From assembly GCA_016872595.1 (NCBI GenBank), contig VGZJ01000010.1, positions 1-46,966 of the forward strand: a stretch of DNA of 46,966 nucleotides, given 5' to 3'. This stretch comes from Planctomycetota bacterium (GTDB taxonomy: Bacteria > Planctomycetota > Planctomycetia > Gemmatales > Gemmataceae). Below, in pieces: positions 15,713 through 23,077 of this stretch. Position 1 is the stretch's first letter. Each line of letters begins with the position of its first letter. The notes beneath the pieces are model-generated. The model was not told the origin of the DNA, made no database searches, and worked only from the letters and a program-made list of their open reading frames with translations. Made by a program: the position numbers and the translations under genes.

Positions 15713-16828
15713 TCAATAGACCGCGTTCGGGTCTTTCTTCGCGGGGGCCGCGCCGGTGATCGGCCACGGGCTGCCGTTGTAGCGGGCGTGCCAGCCATCC
15801 GTCGTGCGCACGCCGTACAGGTCTTCCATCGTGAGGCCGTACTTCGCGAACCACGGCGTACCGGTCTTCACGATGGCGTCGGTCTCCTTGACGCGGCGCA
15901 CGCACTCGGTTTCGGCGAACTTCTGCCGGTCGGCCGGGTCCGCGTAGGTGAAGAACTCCTTCCAGAACGCGCGCCCGCCGAGGATGCCGCTGGCCCCGGC
16001 CTTCATCGCCATCTCCACCTGCTTCTTGTACTTGTCGTAGTCCACGCCGGCCGACAGCAGCACCCACGGCTTCTGGCCGCAGGCGTCGTTCAGCCGCTTC
16101 AGGTTGTCCATCTGCTGCGCGTCGCTCTCGCGGCCGGGCGTGCCGGGGAACTCGGACTTGTAGACGTCGCAGTACCGGCTCAGGTACTTCGCGGTGTCGA
16201 TCACGGTCTTCGCCTTGCGCGCCGCGACCGTCTCCTTCGACTCCTCGACGCCGCCGGCCTTCATCGGGAAGTGCAGCGGTTCGAGCAGGAACAGGATGTC
16301 GTGCTTGATGCACTCGTTGTAGATCTGCATCGTGAACTCGAAGTTCTTCTCGGCCGAATCGAGCTCGTCCGGCTCGAACATGGCGAGCAGTTTCACGGCG
16401 TCCGCGCCGCACCGCTTGATGCAGCCGACGCTCCAGCCCGGTTCGACCTCGCCGATGGACCCGCCGGCCGCGTTCTTCGCGCTGCCGGACTTCTCGACGC
16501 GGATCAGGATGCCGGTGCCGGGCGGGACCGCGTGCGCGGCGACCGTGCTGGCGTACCCGTAGAAGCCGTCGACGAGCAGCCCGGAGCAGTGCGGCGCGAG
16601 CGCGCGGGACAGCATCACCTTCGCGTCGGCGATCTCGGCGTAGGTCGGCTCGCGCTCGGTGCCGGTGGCCTCCTTCGTCGCCTTCTTCATCATCGAGATC
16701 ATGCTGCTGTTCTGGTCGGTGGCGACCATGCTCAGCGTCCCGTTCGGGTTGCTGATCCGTTGCAGCCCGCGGAGCTTGCCCGGCGTGAGGCCGAGGCCGT
16801 ACAAGCGCGTGATCGAAGTCGTCGCCAT
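15713..16828 (-). CDS. LacD-type (tagatose 1,6-bisphosphate) aldolase
   Basis: A 371-residue class I aldolase of the DeoC/LacD superfamily; LacD splits tagatose or fructose 1,6-bisphosphate to triose phosphates. The start is ATG 16828 (MATTSITRLYGLGLTPGKLRG), preceded by GAGGG; upstream open frame belongs to the HEAT gene region. Typical features are MVATDQNSSMISMM, SGLLVDGFYGYAS, the strand ILFLLEPLHFP, and CDVYKSEFPG with the probable Schiff-base lysine. PWVLLSAGVDYDKY and GASGILGGRAFWKEFF follow. The protein is longer than LacD of Gram-positives (about 325) through the C-terminal tail that ends NGSPWPITGAAPAKK. No sugar-operon partner is adjacent, so the physiological substrate is unknown. 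Confidence 0.88.
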   Translation of the reverse strand: MATTSITRLYGLGLTPGKLRGLQRISNPNGTLSMVATDQNSSMISMMKKATKEATGTEREPTYAEIADAKVMLSRALAPHCSGLLVDGFYGYASTVAAHAVPPGTGILIRVEKSGSAKNAAGGSIGEVEPGWSVGCIKRCGADAVKLLAMFEPDELDSAEKNFEFTMQIYNECIKHDILFLLEPLHFPMKAGGVEESKETVAARKAKTVIDTAKYLSRYCDVYKSEFPGTPGRESDAQQMDNLKRLNDACGQKPWVLLSAGVDYDKYKKQVEMAMKAGASGILGGRAFWKEFFTYADPADRQKFAETECVRRVKETDAIVKTGTPWFAKYGLTMEDLYGVRTTDGWHARYNGSPWPITGAAPAKKDPNAVY

Positions 16829-16861
16829 CGAGCGGTCCCTCAAGGTGTCGTGCGAGCGAAG

Positions 16862-16867
16862 AGTTAT
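16862..16867 (-). promoter_or_regulatory. Possible -10 box for the LacD-type aldolase
   Basis: TATAAC on the minus strand lies 33 bases before the aldolase ATG in a 62-base gap, the only AT-rich patch there. The -35 region is not convincing, so this is a weak call. Confidence 0.3.
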
Positions 16868-16890
16868 ACTAGGCGCGGCCCGGCGCACCG

Positions 16891-17295
16891 TCACTCTTTC
16901 GGGCGCTTGGCGCGCTTCGTACCTTCGGTTTTCGCGGCCCTCGGCGTGGCCTTGTTCAGCGCGACGCGGGCGCGCTCCGCGACCTTCGGGTCGTCGTCCT
17001 CGGTCGCGGCGGCGAGCGCGGCGCGAACGGCGTCGGTCGAAGCCTTGAGCTTGTTGAGCGCGTCGACCGCGGCCCGGCGCACCTTCGGCGCGCGGTCGCC
17101 GACCGCGTGAACGAGGGCCGCGAGCGTCTCGTCGGCGGTGTCGCCGCGGATCGCGAGCACCTCGGCGGCGTACTGGCGCACGGCGTCGTCGGTGTCGGCC
17201 AGCGCGCGGCACAGCGGGGCGACGACCGCGGGCGTGCGGAGCGCGCCGACGAACCGCACGGTCGCGCGGCGCACCTCGGGTTCGGGGTCGCCCAC
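16891..17295 (-). CDS. Short HEAT-repeat protein, possibly 5'-truncated by a frameshift
   Basis: From GTG 17295 the 134-residue product contains about three HEAT/PBS-lyase-like helical repeats: PEPEVRRATVRFVGALRTPAVVAPLCRALADTDDAVR, then a second unit ending ADETLAALVHAVGDRAPKVRRAAVDAL, then AALAAATEDDDPKVAERARVALN and a Lys/Arg-rich tail. Such scaffolds mediate protein binding; no catalytic residues are seen. The start is uncertain: upstream in the same frame the sequence GAVAADLTPLVGDP looks like HEAT coding sequence, yet no good start codon precedes it, while another frame opens with GTG ATC GGC at 17345. A two-base change in the GCGC run near 17320 would join them into MIGHGAQAVAADLTPLVG. 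It lies upstream of, and in the same direction as, the aldolase. Confidence 0.65.
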   Translation of the reverse strand: MGDPEPEVRRATVRFVGALRTPAVVAPLCRALADTDDAVRQYAAEVLAIRGDTADETLAALVHAVGDRAPKVRRAAVDALNKLKASTDAVRAALAAATEDDDPKVAERARVALNKATPRAAKTEGTKRAKRPKE

Positions 17296-17428
17296 GAGCG
17301 GCGTGAGGTCGGCGGCGACCGCGCCTGCGCGCCGTGGCCGATCACGTCCGCGCGTGGCTCTGGCCGCAGAGTGCGGCCTGACGCGCGGGCCGACCAGCCC
17401 GCCGCCCCTCGTGCCAGCGGAGGTTGTC

Positions 17429-17821
17429 GTGACGTACCTTGAAGAGATTACTCTGCGCAGCTACCGCGACGCGCAGGAGCACTGCGCGGAAGCGCTCGAT
17501 GGCATGATCGGGCCGCCGGAGGTTGTATTCGCCGACGGGCCGTGGGTGTCGCCGGCGCTTACCGACGACTTGATCTTCCAATGCGCGGAACCGGGCGAAC
17601 CCGAAGGCTGGGGCTGGTTCCTGTCGGCCGAGGACCACTCCCACGAGCTTCTGAACTGTGAGCCGTTCAGCGCGGAGTGGGAGCCGCGGCCGCGGCTTTG
17701 CAACGCTAGGACCGGTTGCAACGGTAGCCGGCGGGGTGTAACGATAGCCGACATTTTACTTCGCCGGCAGCAATGCCCGCAAACCGGGCAGGCTCTTGAG
17801 CGCGGGCGAATGACGTGGTAG
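17429..17821 (+). CDS. Hypothetical protein, possibly with a spurious C-terminal tail
   Basis: A 130-codon frame starting with GTG 17429 after GGAGG. The first 85 residues (VTYLEEITLRSYRDAQEH ... SAEWEPRPRL) look like a normal acidic globular protein rich in Trp and Glu. The remaining part (CNARTGCNGSRRGVTIADI ...) has a different composition and lies in a stretch that is less GC-biased and contains short direct and inverted copies of GCAACG, so the natural stop may have been lost or the tail may be low-value sequence. No family recognised. It is divergent from the short HEAT gene; the ribosome-binding site is good. Confidence 0.45.
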   Translation: MTYLEEITLRSYRDAQEHCAEALDGMIGPPEVVFADGPWVSPALTDDLIFQCAEPGEPEGWGWFLSAEDHSHELLNCEPFSAEWEPRPRLCNARTGCNGSRRGVTIADILLRRQQCPQTGQALERGRMTW

Positions 17822-17858
17822 GCTGGCGCGGTAACAGCAACCAATCCGGAGAGTAGCC

Positions 17859-18275
17859 ATGCGGATCGTCCCGACCGGCATTGTCATCGCTCTGCTGACC
17901 GGCTGCTCCACCGGCAGCGGGAACCGCGACGCGGAGTACACCCGCAAGTTGGTCGGGGTGTGGGAGGAAACGCAGGGCCTCCCGGGCTCGGGGAAGGTGA
18001 CGGGCCGACTAACCTACGCGGCGGACGGTCGGTTCACGGCGACCGTGACGTATTCAGACTTCGACAAAGCCCGAGCGGCAAGGACGTACAAGGCCAACGG
18101 GACGTGGAAGGTGAAGGACGGCAACTTCATCTACCGGGTCGAGAACTCCGACGACCCGCTGTTCATGGTCGCCGGTCGCTCGGGCGTGGACCGCATCATC
18201 AGCGTGTCCGAGTCTGACTTCGTGTACGAGTCCGGGGACTCGAAGGCCCGGTACTCCGCCAAGCGGATCAAGTAG
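17859..18275 (+). CDS. Small lipoprotein with a predicted beta-barrel-like fold
   Basis: A 138-residue protein starting at ATG 17859 with GGAGAG seven bases upstream. The signal MRIVPTGIVIALLTGC has a lipobox with Cys16. The mature part, KLVGVWEETQGLPGSGKVTGRLTYAADGRFTATV..., alternates strands and turns (WKVKDGNFIYRVENSD, RIISVSESDFVYESGDSKARY), as in lipocalin-like small domains used as extracellular sensors or binding proteins in planctomycetes. The family call is by pattern only. It converges with the next HEAT gene, sharing 8 bases at the 3' ends. Confidence 0.75.
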   Translation: MRIVPTGIVIALLTGCSTGSGNRDAEYTRKLVGVWEETQGLPGSGKVTGRLTYAADGRFTATVTYSDFDKARAARTYKANGTWKVKDGNFIYRVENSDDPLFMVAGRSGVDRIISVSESDFVYESGDSKARYSAKRIK

Positions 18276-19008
18276 TCGCCCGCTCGCCTGCTGGCAATCG
18301 GCCCACGGCCCGAATCGCGGCGACGCGCACCTCGCCGTCGCGGTCGTCAATCGCCTTGTCCAAATGCGCGACCACGTCGGCCGTGCCGAGTTGCGCCAGC
18401 CCTTCGATTACGTCGAGCCGGTCCTTCGTGTCCGGGCTTTCGTAGCGCTCGACGAGTTCTTCGAGCACGCTCCCCTTCGCGCCCATCGCTCCGAGAACTT
18501 TGCTCGCGGTGCGGCGCACGCTCCAGTTGGAATCGGTCAGCGCGGCCTTGAGCTGGTCGGTGCCGGCGGCCTCGTCCGCGCCGATGGCGGCGACCGCTTT
18601 CGCGGCCTGCTCGCGCACCGCGAAATCGGAATCGCTCAGCGCCTTCATCAGCGCGGGCACGGCGTCTCTCGCGCGCGGCCCGATGTTGCGCAGGCAGTGG
18701 CATGCCTGCTGCCGCACGCGCGGTGTCTCGTGGGCGAGGAGTTCGACGAGGCCCGGCACAATCGGTTCGCCGATGACGGTCGCGGCCCGGCGCACCTTGA
18801 TGACGCTCCGGTCCTTCGCCAGCGCGTCGAGCAACTTCGCGATCGGGCTTTCGTAGGTCGGGTGCATCCACTGGCGCACGGCCCAGTGGCGGATCCACTG
18901 GCCGCGCGGGTCGCCGTGGTCGTCGAGCCAGTCGGCGAAGATGAGCGGCAGGTTGGCGTCGCCCGGGGTCTCGGCAATGGCCGCGAGGAACGAGGCTTCG
19001 TCGGTCAC
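18268..19008 (-). CDS. TIGR02996 repeat-companion domain fused to HEAT repeats
   Basis: The N-terminus TDEASFLAAIAETPGDANLP..LIFADWLDDHGDPRGQWIR (residues 2-40) is the repeat-companion domain TIGR02996, abundant in Gemmata and usually found joined to repeat arrays. The remainder (about 60-246) is HEAT repeats: IVPGLVELLAHETPRVRQQACHCLRNIG, AVPALMKALSDSDFAVREQAAKAVAAIG, and DQLKAALTDSNWSVRRTASKVLGAMG, then two weaker units. The start is GTG 19008, which begins exactly at the domain; the ATG at 19047 adds 13 unrelated residues. No function is established for this class; a protein-binding role is inferred. It is on the strand opposite the small lipoprotein and overlaps its last codons. Confidence 0.87.
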   Translation of the reverse strand: MTDEASFLAAIAETPGDANLPLIFADWLDDHGDPRGQWIRHWAVRQWMHPTYESPIAKLLDALAKDRSVIKVRRAATVIGEPIVPGLVELLAHETPRVRQQACHCLRNIGPRARDAVPALMKALSDSDFAVREQAAKAVAAIGADEAAGTDQLKAALTDSNWSVRRTASKVLGAMGAKGSVLEELVERYESPDTKDRLDVIEGLAQLGTADVVAHLDKAIDDRDGEVRVAAIRAVGRLPAGERATT

Positions 19009-19135
19009 GGTGCGCCCTCGTAGGGGTGTGGGGTTACGATAGCCCAACCGGACGAAAGAGGGAAACCCAGCAGCCGGCGTTGCGCGTCAGCCCCGAAGTG
19101 GTGCTGTCTGAGTGCCGGATCGACGGACGGAGTGT

Positions 19136-19202
19136 GTCGAACCGCCGGCGTGAGCCGGCGGGGTGTGCCCGAACACCCGCCGGCTCACGCCGGCGGTTCG
19201 AC
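19136..19202. repeat. 30-bp inverted repeat in the 313-base gap before lysS
   Basis: Arms 19136-19166 and 19173-19202 (GTCGAACCGCCGGCGTGAGC...) match except for one extra G in the left arm, with a 6-nt spacer. It sits in the gene-free stretch 19009-19321, between the divergent HEAT gene and lysS. Apart from this palindrome the stretch shows no open frame worth naming, no tRNA and no clear promoter. Confidence 0.88.
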
Positions 19203-19321
19203 GAGTACCTTACTTGTTCTGCAGGGGGTGGGTTGCTTCGCGCCCCGAACGTCTCGCACGCGCGCCGTGTCCTCGCTAAAACGCCAGTATCCCTCTCCAC
19301 ACCACAACCGGAAGTGTCCCC

Positions 19322-20818
19322 GTGCCCGACGAAACGCCAGACCTCGCCGAAGTCCGCCTCGCCAAGCTGCGCCAGATCGAAGCGCTCGGCCTCGACCCGT
19401 GGGGCCAGCGGTTTGACGGCGCGCAACCCATCGGCCAGATTCGCGCGCTCCCGATGGAACCGTTCGACGACGCCAAGCCGGGGCCGAAGGTCCGCGCCGC
19501 GGGGCGCGTCGTCCGCTACCGCACCGGGGGCAAGCTGCTGTTCCTCGAAATTTGGGACCAGACCGGGCGCGTCCAACTGATGCTGCGCATCAACAAGCTG
19601 ACGGAGACGGAATGGAAGGTCGCGCAGCTCCTTGACCTCGGCGACCTGATCGGTGTCGACGGCGAGTTCGGGAAGACCAAGACCGGCGAGCCGACGATTC
19701 AGGCGACGGGCCTGACGTTCCTCACCAAGAGCTTGGAGCCGCACCCGAAGGACGTGTTCGGGATGGGCGACGAGGAATACCGGCTGCGGCACCGGTATCT
19801 GGACATGATCTACACCCCGGACACGCTCCGCCGCGCGCACCAGCGGGTGACGATCATTCGCACGATCCGCACCCACCTCGACGGCCTCGGCTTCATGGAG
19901 GTCGAGACGCCGACGTTGCACGCCATCGCGGGCGGCGCGGCGGCGAAGCCCTTCGGGACGCACCACAACGCGCTCGACATCGACCTGTTCGTGCGCATCG
20001 CGCTCGAACTGCCGCTGAAGCGGTTGCTCGTCGGCGGCATCGAGAAGGTGTACGAGATGGGTCGCGTGTTCCGCAACGAGGGTATCAGCCGGAAGCACAA
20101 TCCCGAGTTCACGATGCTCGAACTGTATCAGGCCTACGGCGACTACCGCGCCATGATGGACCTGACGGAAGGGTTGATTGTGGCGTGCGTGGACGCGCTA
20201 GGGGACTCGCGCACCATCGCCTACGGCGAGAAGACGGTGAACTTCGCCCCGCCGTTCCAGCGCGCCAAGTACGCGGACCTGTTCAAGCAGTTCGTCGGGT
20301 GCGACATGGCCGACGAGGTCGCGGTGCGCGCCGCGGCGCGCGCGGAGAACGTGGCCCTTGAGGTCGAGCCGGCGAAGGGCGCGCCGAAGGTCGCGAAGGC
20401 CCACGACGTGCTCGTTCAAGAGCTGTTCGAGGACTTGGTAGAAGAAAAGCTCGTCGGCCCGGTGTTCGTGTACGACTACCCGGCCAGCCTGTGCCCGCTG
20501 ACCAAGCGCAAGCGCGACAATCCGGCCATCGCGGAGCGGTTCGAGCTGTACGTTCACCGCATGGAACTGGCGAACGCCTACACCGAGTTGAACGACCCGA
20601 TCACGCAAGAGGCGACGTTCTCGCAGCAACTGGCCGGGCTGCCCGAAGACGATTCCATGGCGAAGATGGATCACGACTTCATCCGCGCGCTGCGGCACGG
20701 TATGCCCCCGGCCGGCGGGCTCGGCATCGGCATCGACCGGCTGGTGATGCTGCTGACGAACACGCAAACGATCCGCGACGTGATCCTGTTCCCGCTGCTG
20801 CGCCCGGAAGCGAAGTGA
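19322..20818 (+). CDS. lysS: Lysyl-tRNA synthetase (class II)
   Basis: Attaches lysine to tRNA-Lys. The 498-residue product starts at GTG 19322. The N-terminal OB anticodon-binding domain (about 40-150) includes AAGRVVRYRTGGKLLFLEIWDQTGRVQLM. Class II motifs are visible: motif 1 around TLRRAHQRVTIIRTIRTHLDGLGFMEVETPTL, motif 2 in MGRVFRNEGISRKHNPEFTMLE (near residues 240-265), and motif 3 in GLGIGIDRLVMLLT (about 468-481). The bound-lysine region YEMGRVFRNE is intact. It stands alone, followed 102 bases later by a transporter read in the same direction. Confidence 0.96.
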   Translation: MPDETPDLAEVRLAKLRQIEALGLDPWGQRFDGAQPIGQIRALPMEPFDDAKPGPKVRAAGRVVRYRTGGKLLFLEIWDQTGRVQLMLRINKLTETEWKVAQLLDLGDLIGVDGEFGKTKTGEPTIQATGLTFLTKSLEPHPKDVFGMGDEEYRLRHRYLDMIYTPDTLRRAHQRVTIIRTIRTHLDGLGFMEVETPTLHAIAGGAAAKPFGTHHNALDIDLFVRIALELPLKRLLVGGIEKVYEMGRVFRNEGISRKHNPEFTMLELYQAYGDYRAMMDLTEGLIVACVDALGDSRTIAYGEKTVNFAPPFQRAKYADLFKQFVGCDMADEVAVRAAARAENVALEVEPAKGAPKVAKAHDVLVQELFEDLVEEKLVGPVFVYDYPASLCPLTKRKRDNPAIAERFELYVHRMELANAYTELNDPITQEATFSQQLAGLPEDDSMAKMDHDFIRALRHGMPPAGGLGIGIDRLVMLLTNTQTIRDVILFPLLRPEAK

Positions 20819-20920
20819 CGCGGTGGGCCGCGCTCGCGGCCCACTTTCCCGCGTTCGCGCTTGCCCCGCGCGCGCGGTTTCGGCATCTTGCTCTGCATCC
20901 TCCCTCGCAGAGCACCCCTC

Positions 20921-22429
20921 ATGAGCGTACCCGCCGGTTCCCCTCGCGGTCGCAACCTCGCGCTCCTCGCGGCCCTCCTCGGCTGGATGTTCGACGGCAT
21001 GGAGATGGGGCTGTTCCCGCTCGTCGGGCGCGACGCGCTCGGCGAGTGGTTGCGCGACCCCAGCGACCCGTCGAAGGCCGACAAGGACGCCGTGAACAAG
21101 TGGTTCGGCGTCATCATGGCGTGCTTCCTCGTCGGGGCCGCGACCGGGGGCGTCGTGTTTGGCTGGCTCGGCGACAAGATCGGCCGCGTCCGCGCCATGA
21201 CCGTGAGCGTGCTGCTGTACTCGGTCTGTAGCGGGCTGTCGGCGCTGTCGCAGTCGCCGGAGCAGCTCGCGGTACTGCGGTTCCTCGGCGCGCTCGGCAT
21301 GGGCGGCGAGTGGGCGCTGGGCGTCGCGCTCGTGATGGAAGTGTGGCCCAACGCCTCGCGCGCATGGCTCGCGGGGTGGATCGGCGCGTTCGGCAACCTC
21401 GGCTACACCATCTGCGGCGCGATCGCGCTCGGGCTTCACAGCGCGAAGGGCCAACTCGCCGGGCACCTCGAAGGGCTCGGCGTCCCGTCCGACCTCGCCG
21501 CGAGTCTGACCGCGAACGGCAACTGGCGGCTCCTACTCTTGTCGGGCGCGGTGCCGGCGTTGCTTACGCTGTTCATCCGTTTGTTCGTCCCCGAATCGGA
21601 AAAGTGGACGAAGGAGAAGGAGGCGGGGAAGGCGTCGCACTGGTCCGGGCGCGACCTCGTCGGCGTGCTGGTCGGGTGCACCGCGGCTCTCGGTATCATC
21701 GCGCTGTGGGCGGCGCCTGAGATCGGGCTGACGGTGCGCGTCGTCGGGTCGCTCGCGGCGCTGGCCGTGGTGGTCGCCGGCTACCTCATGCCGGCCTACG
21801 GGTTCCTCTCGCGCAGCGGGCTGTCGGCCGACGCGCGGCGCGAGACGCTCGGCCGCATGGTGCTCGCCGCCGGGTTGAGCGGCGTGCCGCTGCTGGCGAC
21901 GTGGGCCGGGCTGATGTGGATGTACATGTGGGTGAACGACCTACCCGGCACCGCGCCGAACGAGGTGCGCCGCGCGTGGATTCAGATTTCGTCGTCCATC
22001 GGCGCGGCGATCGGGTGCGTGGCCGCGGCCGTGATCGGCGGCGCGCTCGGTCGCCGGCCAGTGTACGCGGCGCTGTGCGTGATGTCTCTGGTCACAATGG
22101 TGGGATTCTACCGACTGAACACCGAGTACGGCACCGCGTTCGTGCTCTCCGCGGGCTTGTTGGGAATGGTGTCGGCGGCGTTCTACGGGTGGCTCCCGCT
22201 GTACCTGCCGGAACTGTTCCGCACCTCGATGCGCGCGACCGGGCAGGGCTTCGGGTTCAACTTCGGGCGCATCATCGCCGCGGTCGGCCAACTTCAAATG
22301 ACGAACCTGCTGACCGCGTTCGACAAGGACTACGCCCGCGCCTGCGCGGTCGTCGCCGGGGTGTACGTCGCGGGGCTGGTGCTGATCGCGCTCGCGCCCG
22401 AAACGAAGGGCAAGGACCTGCCGGAGTGA
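20921..22429 (+). CDS. Major facilitator superfamily transporter, sugar-porter-like
   Basis: A 502-residue integral membrane protein with 12 predicted membrane segments. The start is ATG 20921 (MSVPAGSPRGRNLALLAALLGWMFDGMEMG). GWLGDKIGRVRAM (between helices 2 and 3) is the family signature and its counterpart GGALGRRPVYAALCVMS lies in the second half; PESEKWTKEKEAG marks the central cytoplasmic loop. FLGALGMGGEWALG and the WMFDGMEMGLF start resemble aromatic-acid or sugar:proton symporters. Substrate is unknown. A 34-bp palindrome begins two bases after its stop. Confidence 0.9.
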   Translation: MSVPAGSPRGRNLALLAALLGWMFDGMEMGLFPLVGRDALGEWLRDPSDPSKADKDAVNKWFGVIMACFLVGAATGGVVFGWLGDKIGRVRAMTVSVLLYSVCSGLSALSQSPEQLAVLRFLGALGMGGEWALGVALVMEVWPNASRAWLAGWIGAFGNLGYTICGAIALGLHSAKGQLAGHLEGLGVPSDLAASLTANGNWRLLLLSGAVPALLTLFIRLFVPESEKWTKEKEAGKASHWSGRDLVGVLVGCTAALGIIALWAAPEIGLTVRVVGSLAALAVVVAGYLMPAYGFLSRSGLSADARRETLGRMVLAAGLSGVPLLATWAGLMWMYMWVNDLPGTAPNEVRRAWIQISSSIGAAIGCVAAAVIGGALGRRPVYAALCVMSLVTMVGFYRLNTEYGTAFVLSAGLLGMVSAAFYGWLPLYLPELFRTSMRATGQGFGFNFGRIIAAVGQLQMTNLLTAFDKDYARACAVVAGVYVAGLVLIALAPETKGKDLPE

Positions 22430-22431
22430 TT

Positions 22432-22512
22432 TGTAGAGTGAGACAAGGCTTTGGGCCGTCCCACCGTCTTCTGGTGAAGGTAGGACGGCCCAAAGCCTTG
22501 TCTCGCCCTACA
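22432..22512. repeat. 34-bp inverted repeat after the second MFS gene
   Basis: Arms 22432-22465 and 22479-22512 (TGTAGAGTGAGACAAGGC...) pair at 31 of 34 positions across a 13-nt spacer. It starts 2 bases after the transporter stop and lies 69 bases from the convergent zinc-ribbon gene end. Likely a bidirectional terminator in effect. Confidence 0.88.
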
Positions 22513-22581
22513 AGAGCCCCCCTCATTCGTGGAGCCAAGGCTGGGGCTGCGCAAAGCGTTGCCCCAGCGTATGGAACGACA

Positions 22582-23004
22582 TCAAATCAGCACGGTGCCG
22601 GCGCGCTGGCACCCGCAGGCGCAGCACACTGGGCACACGCGCCACGTGTACTCCTTCGCGCTGCACGTCGGGCAGTTGTCAGTGAACCGCTCGTCTACGG
22701 GCGTCTTGCACCGCCAGCAGTGGTCGAGCTTGTCCCCCTTGCGCTTGAGCTTGCGGACGTGAACGACCTTCGGCCCGTGGGCCGCGAGCCGCGAGCCGAG
22801 CATCCCGCGGAGTACGTTCGCGAACCGAACGTCCTCCGCCGTGAACGCGGCCCGGTCCTCGGCGTACAGTTCGTTGAGCCGGTCGATGGCCCGGCGCGCG
22901 GCGTCGGCGACCCCGGGCGTGCTGGTGGACTTGATCGTCGCCTCCCGCAAGTCCTCCATCGCGTCGTAGACGCTGAGGACGGGCTTGGTGGCTGCTTTCG
23001 GCAT
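22582..23004 (-). CDS. Protein with C-terminal cysteine-rich zinc-binding region, unknown function
   Basis: The 140-residue product begins MPKAATKPVLSVYDAMEDLRE. The first 75 residues are helical (AIDRLNELYAEDRAAFTAEDVRFANVLRGMLG); the last 50 hold paired cysteines: DHCWRCKTPVDERFTDNCPTC and then RVCPVCCACGCQRAG. That makes a treble-clef or double zinc-ribbon likely. No catalytic motif or signal peptide. The Lys/Arg-rich stretch KVVHVRKLKRKGDK suggests nucleic-acid contact, which is only inference. The ribosome-binding site is weak, though the ATG at 23004 fits the coding bias. Neighbours give no hint. Confidence 0.75.
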   Translation of the reverse strand: MPKAATKPVLSVYDAMEDLREATIKSTSTPGVADAARRAIDRLNELYAEDRAAFTAEDVRFANVLRGMLGSRLAAHGPKVVHVRKLKRKGDKLDHCWRCKTPVDERFTDNCPTCSAKEYTWRVCPVCCACGCQRAGTVLI

Positions 23005-23077
23005 GTGTCTCTCGGTCCAGAGGTGCGGAGCGCAGGGTGTTACGCATAATTATCATACGCGCCACGGCCCCGGCACG

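Noticed and set aside
13200-19202. CRISPR array from the many repeats
   Set aside because: The repeats are single palindromes of different sequence, not regularly spaced direct copies.
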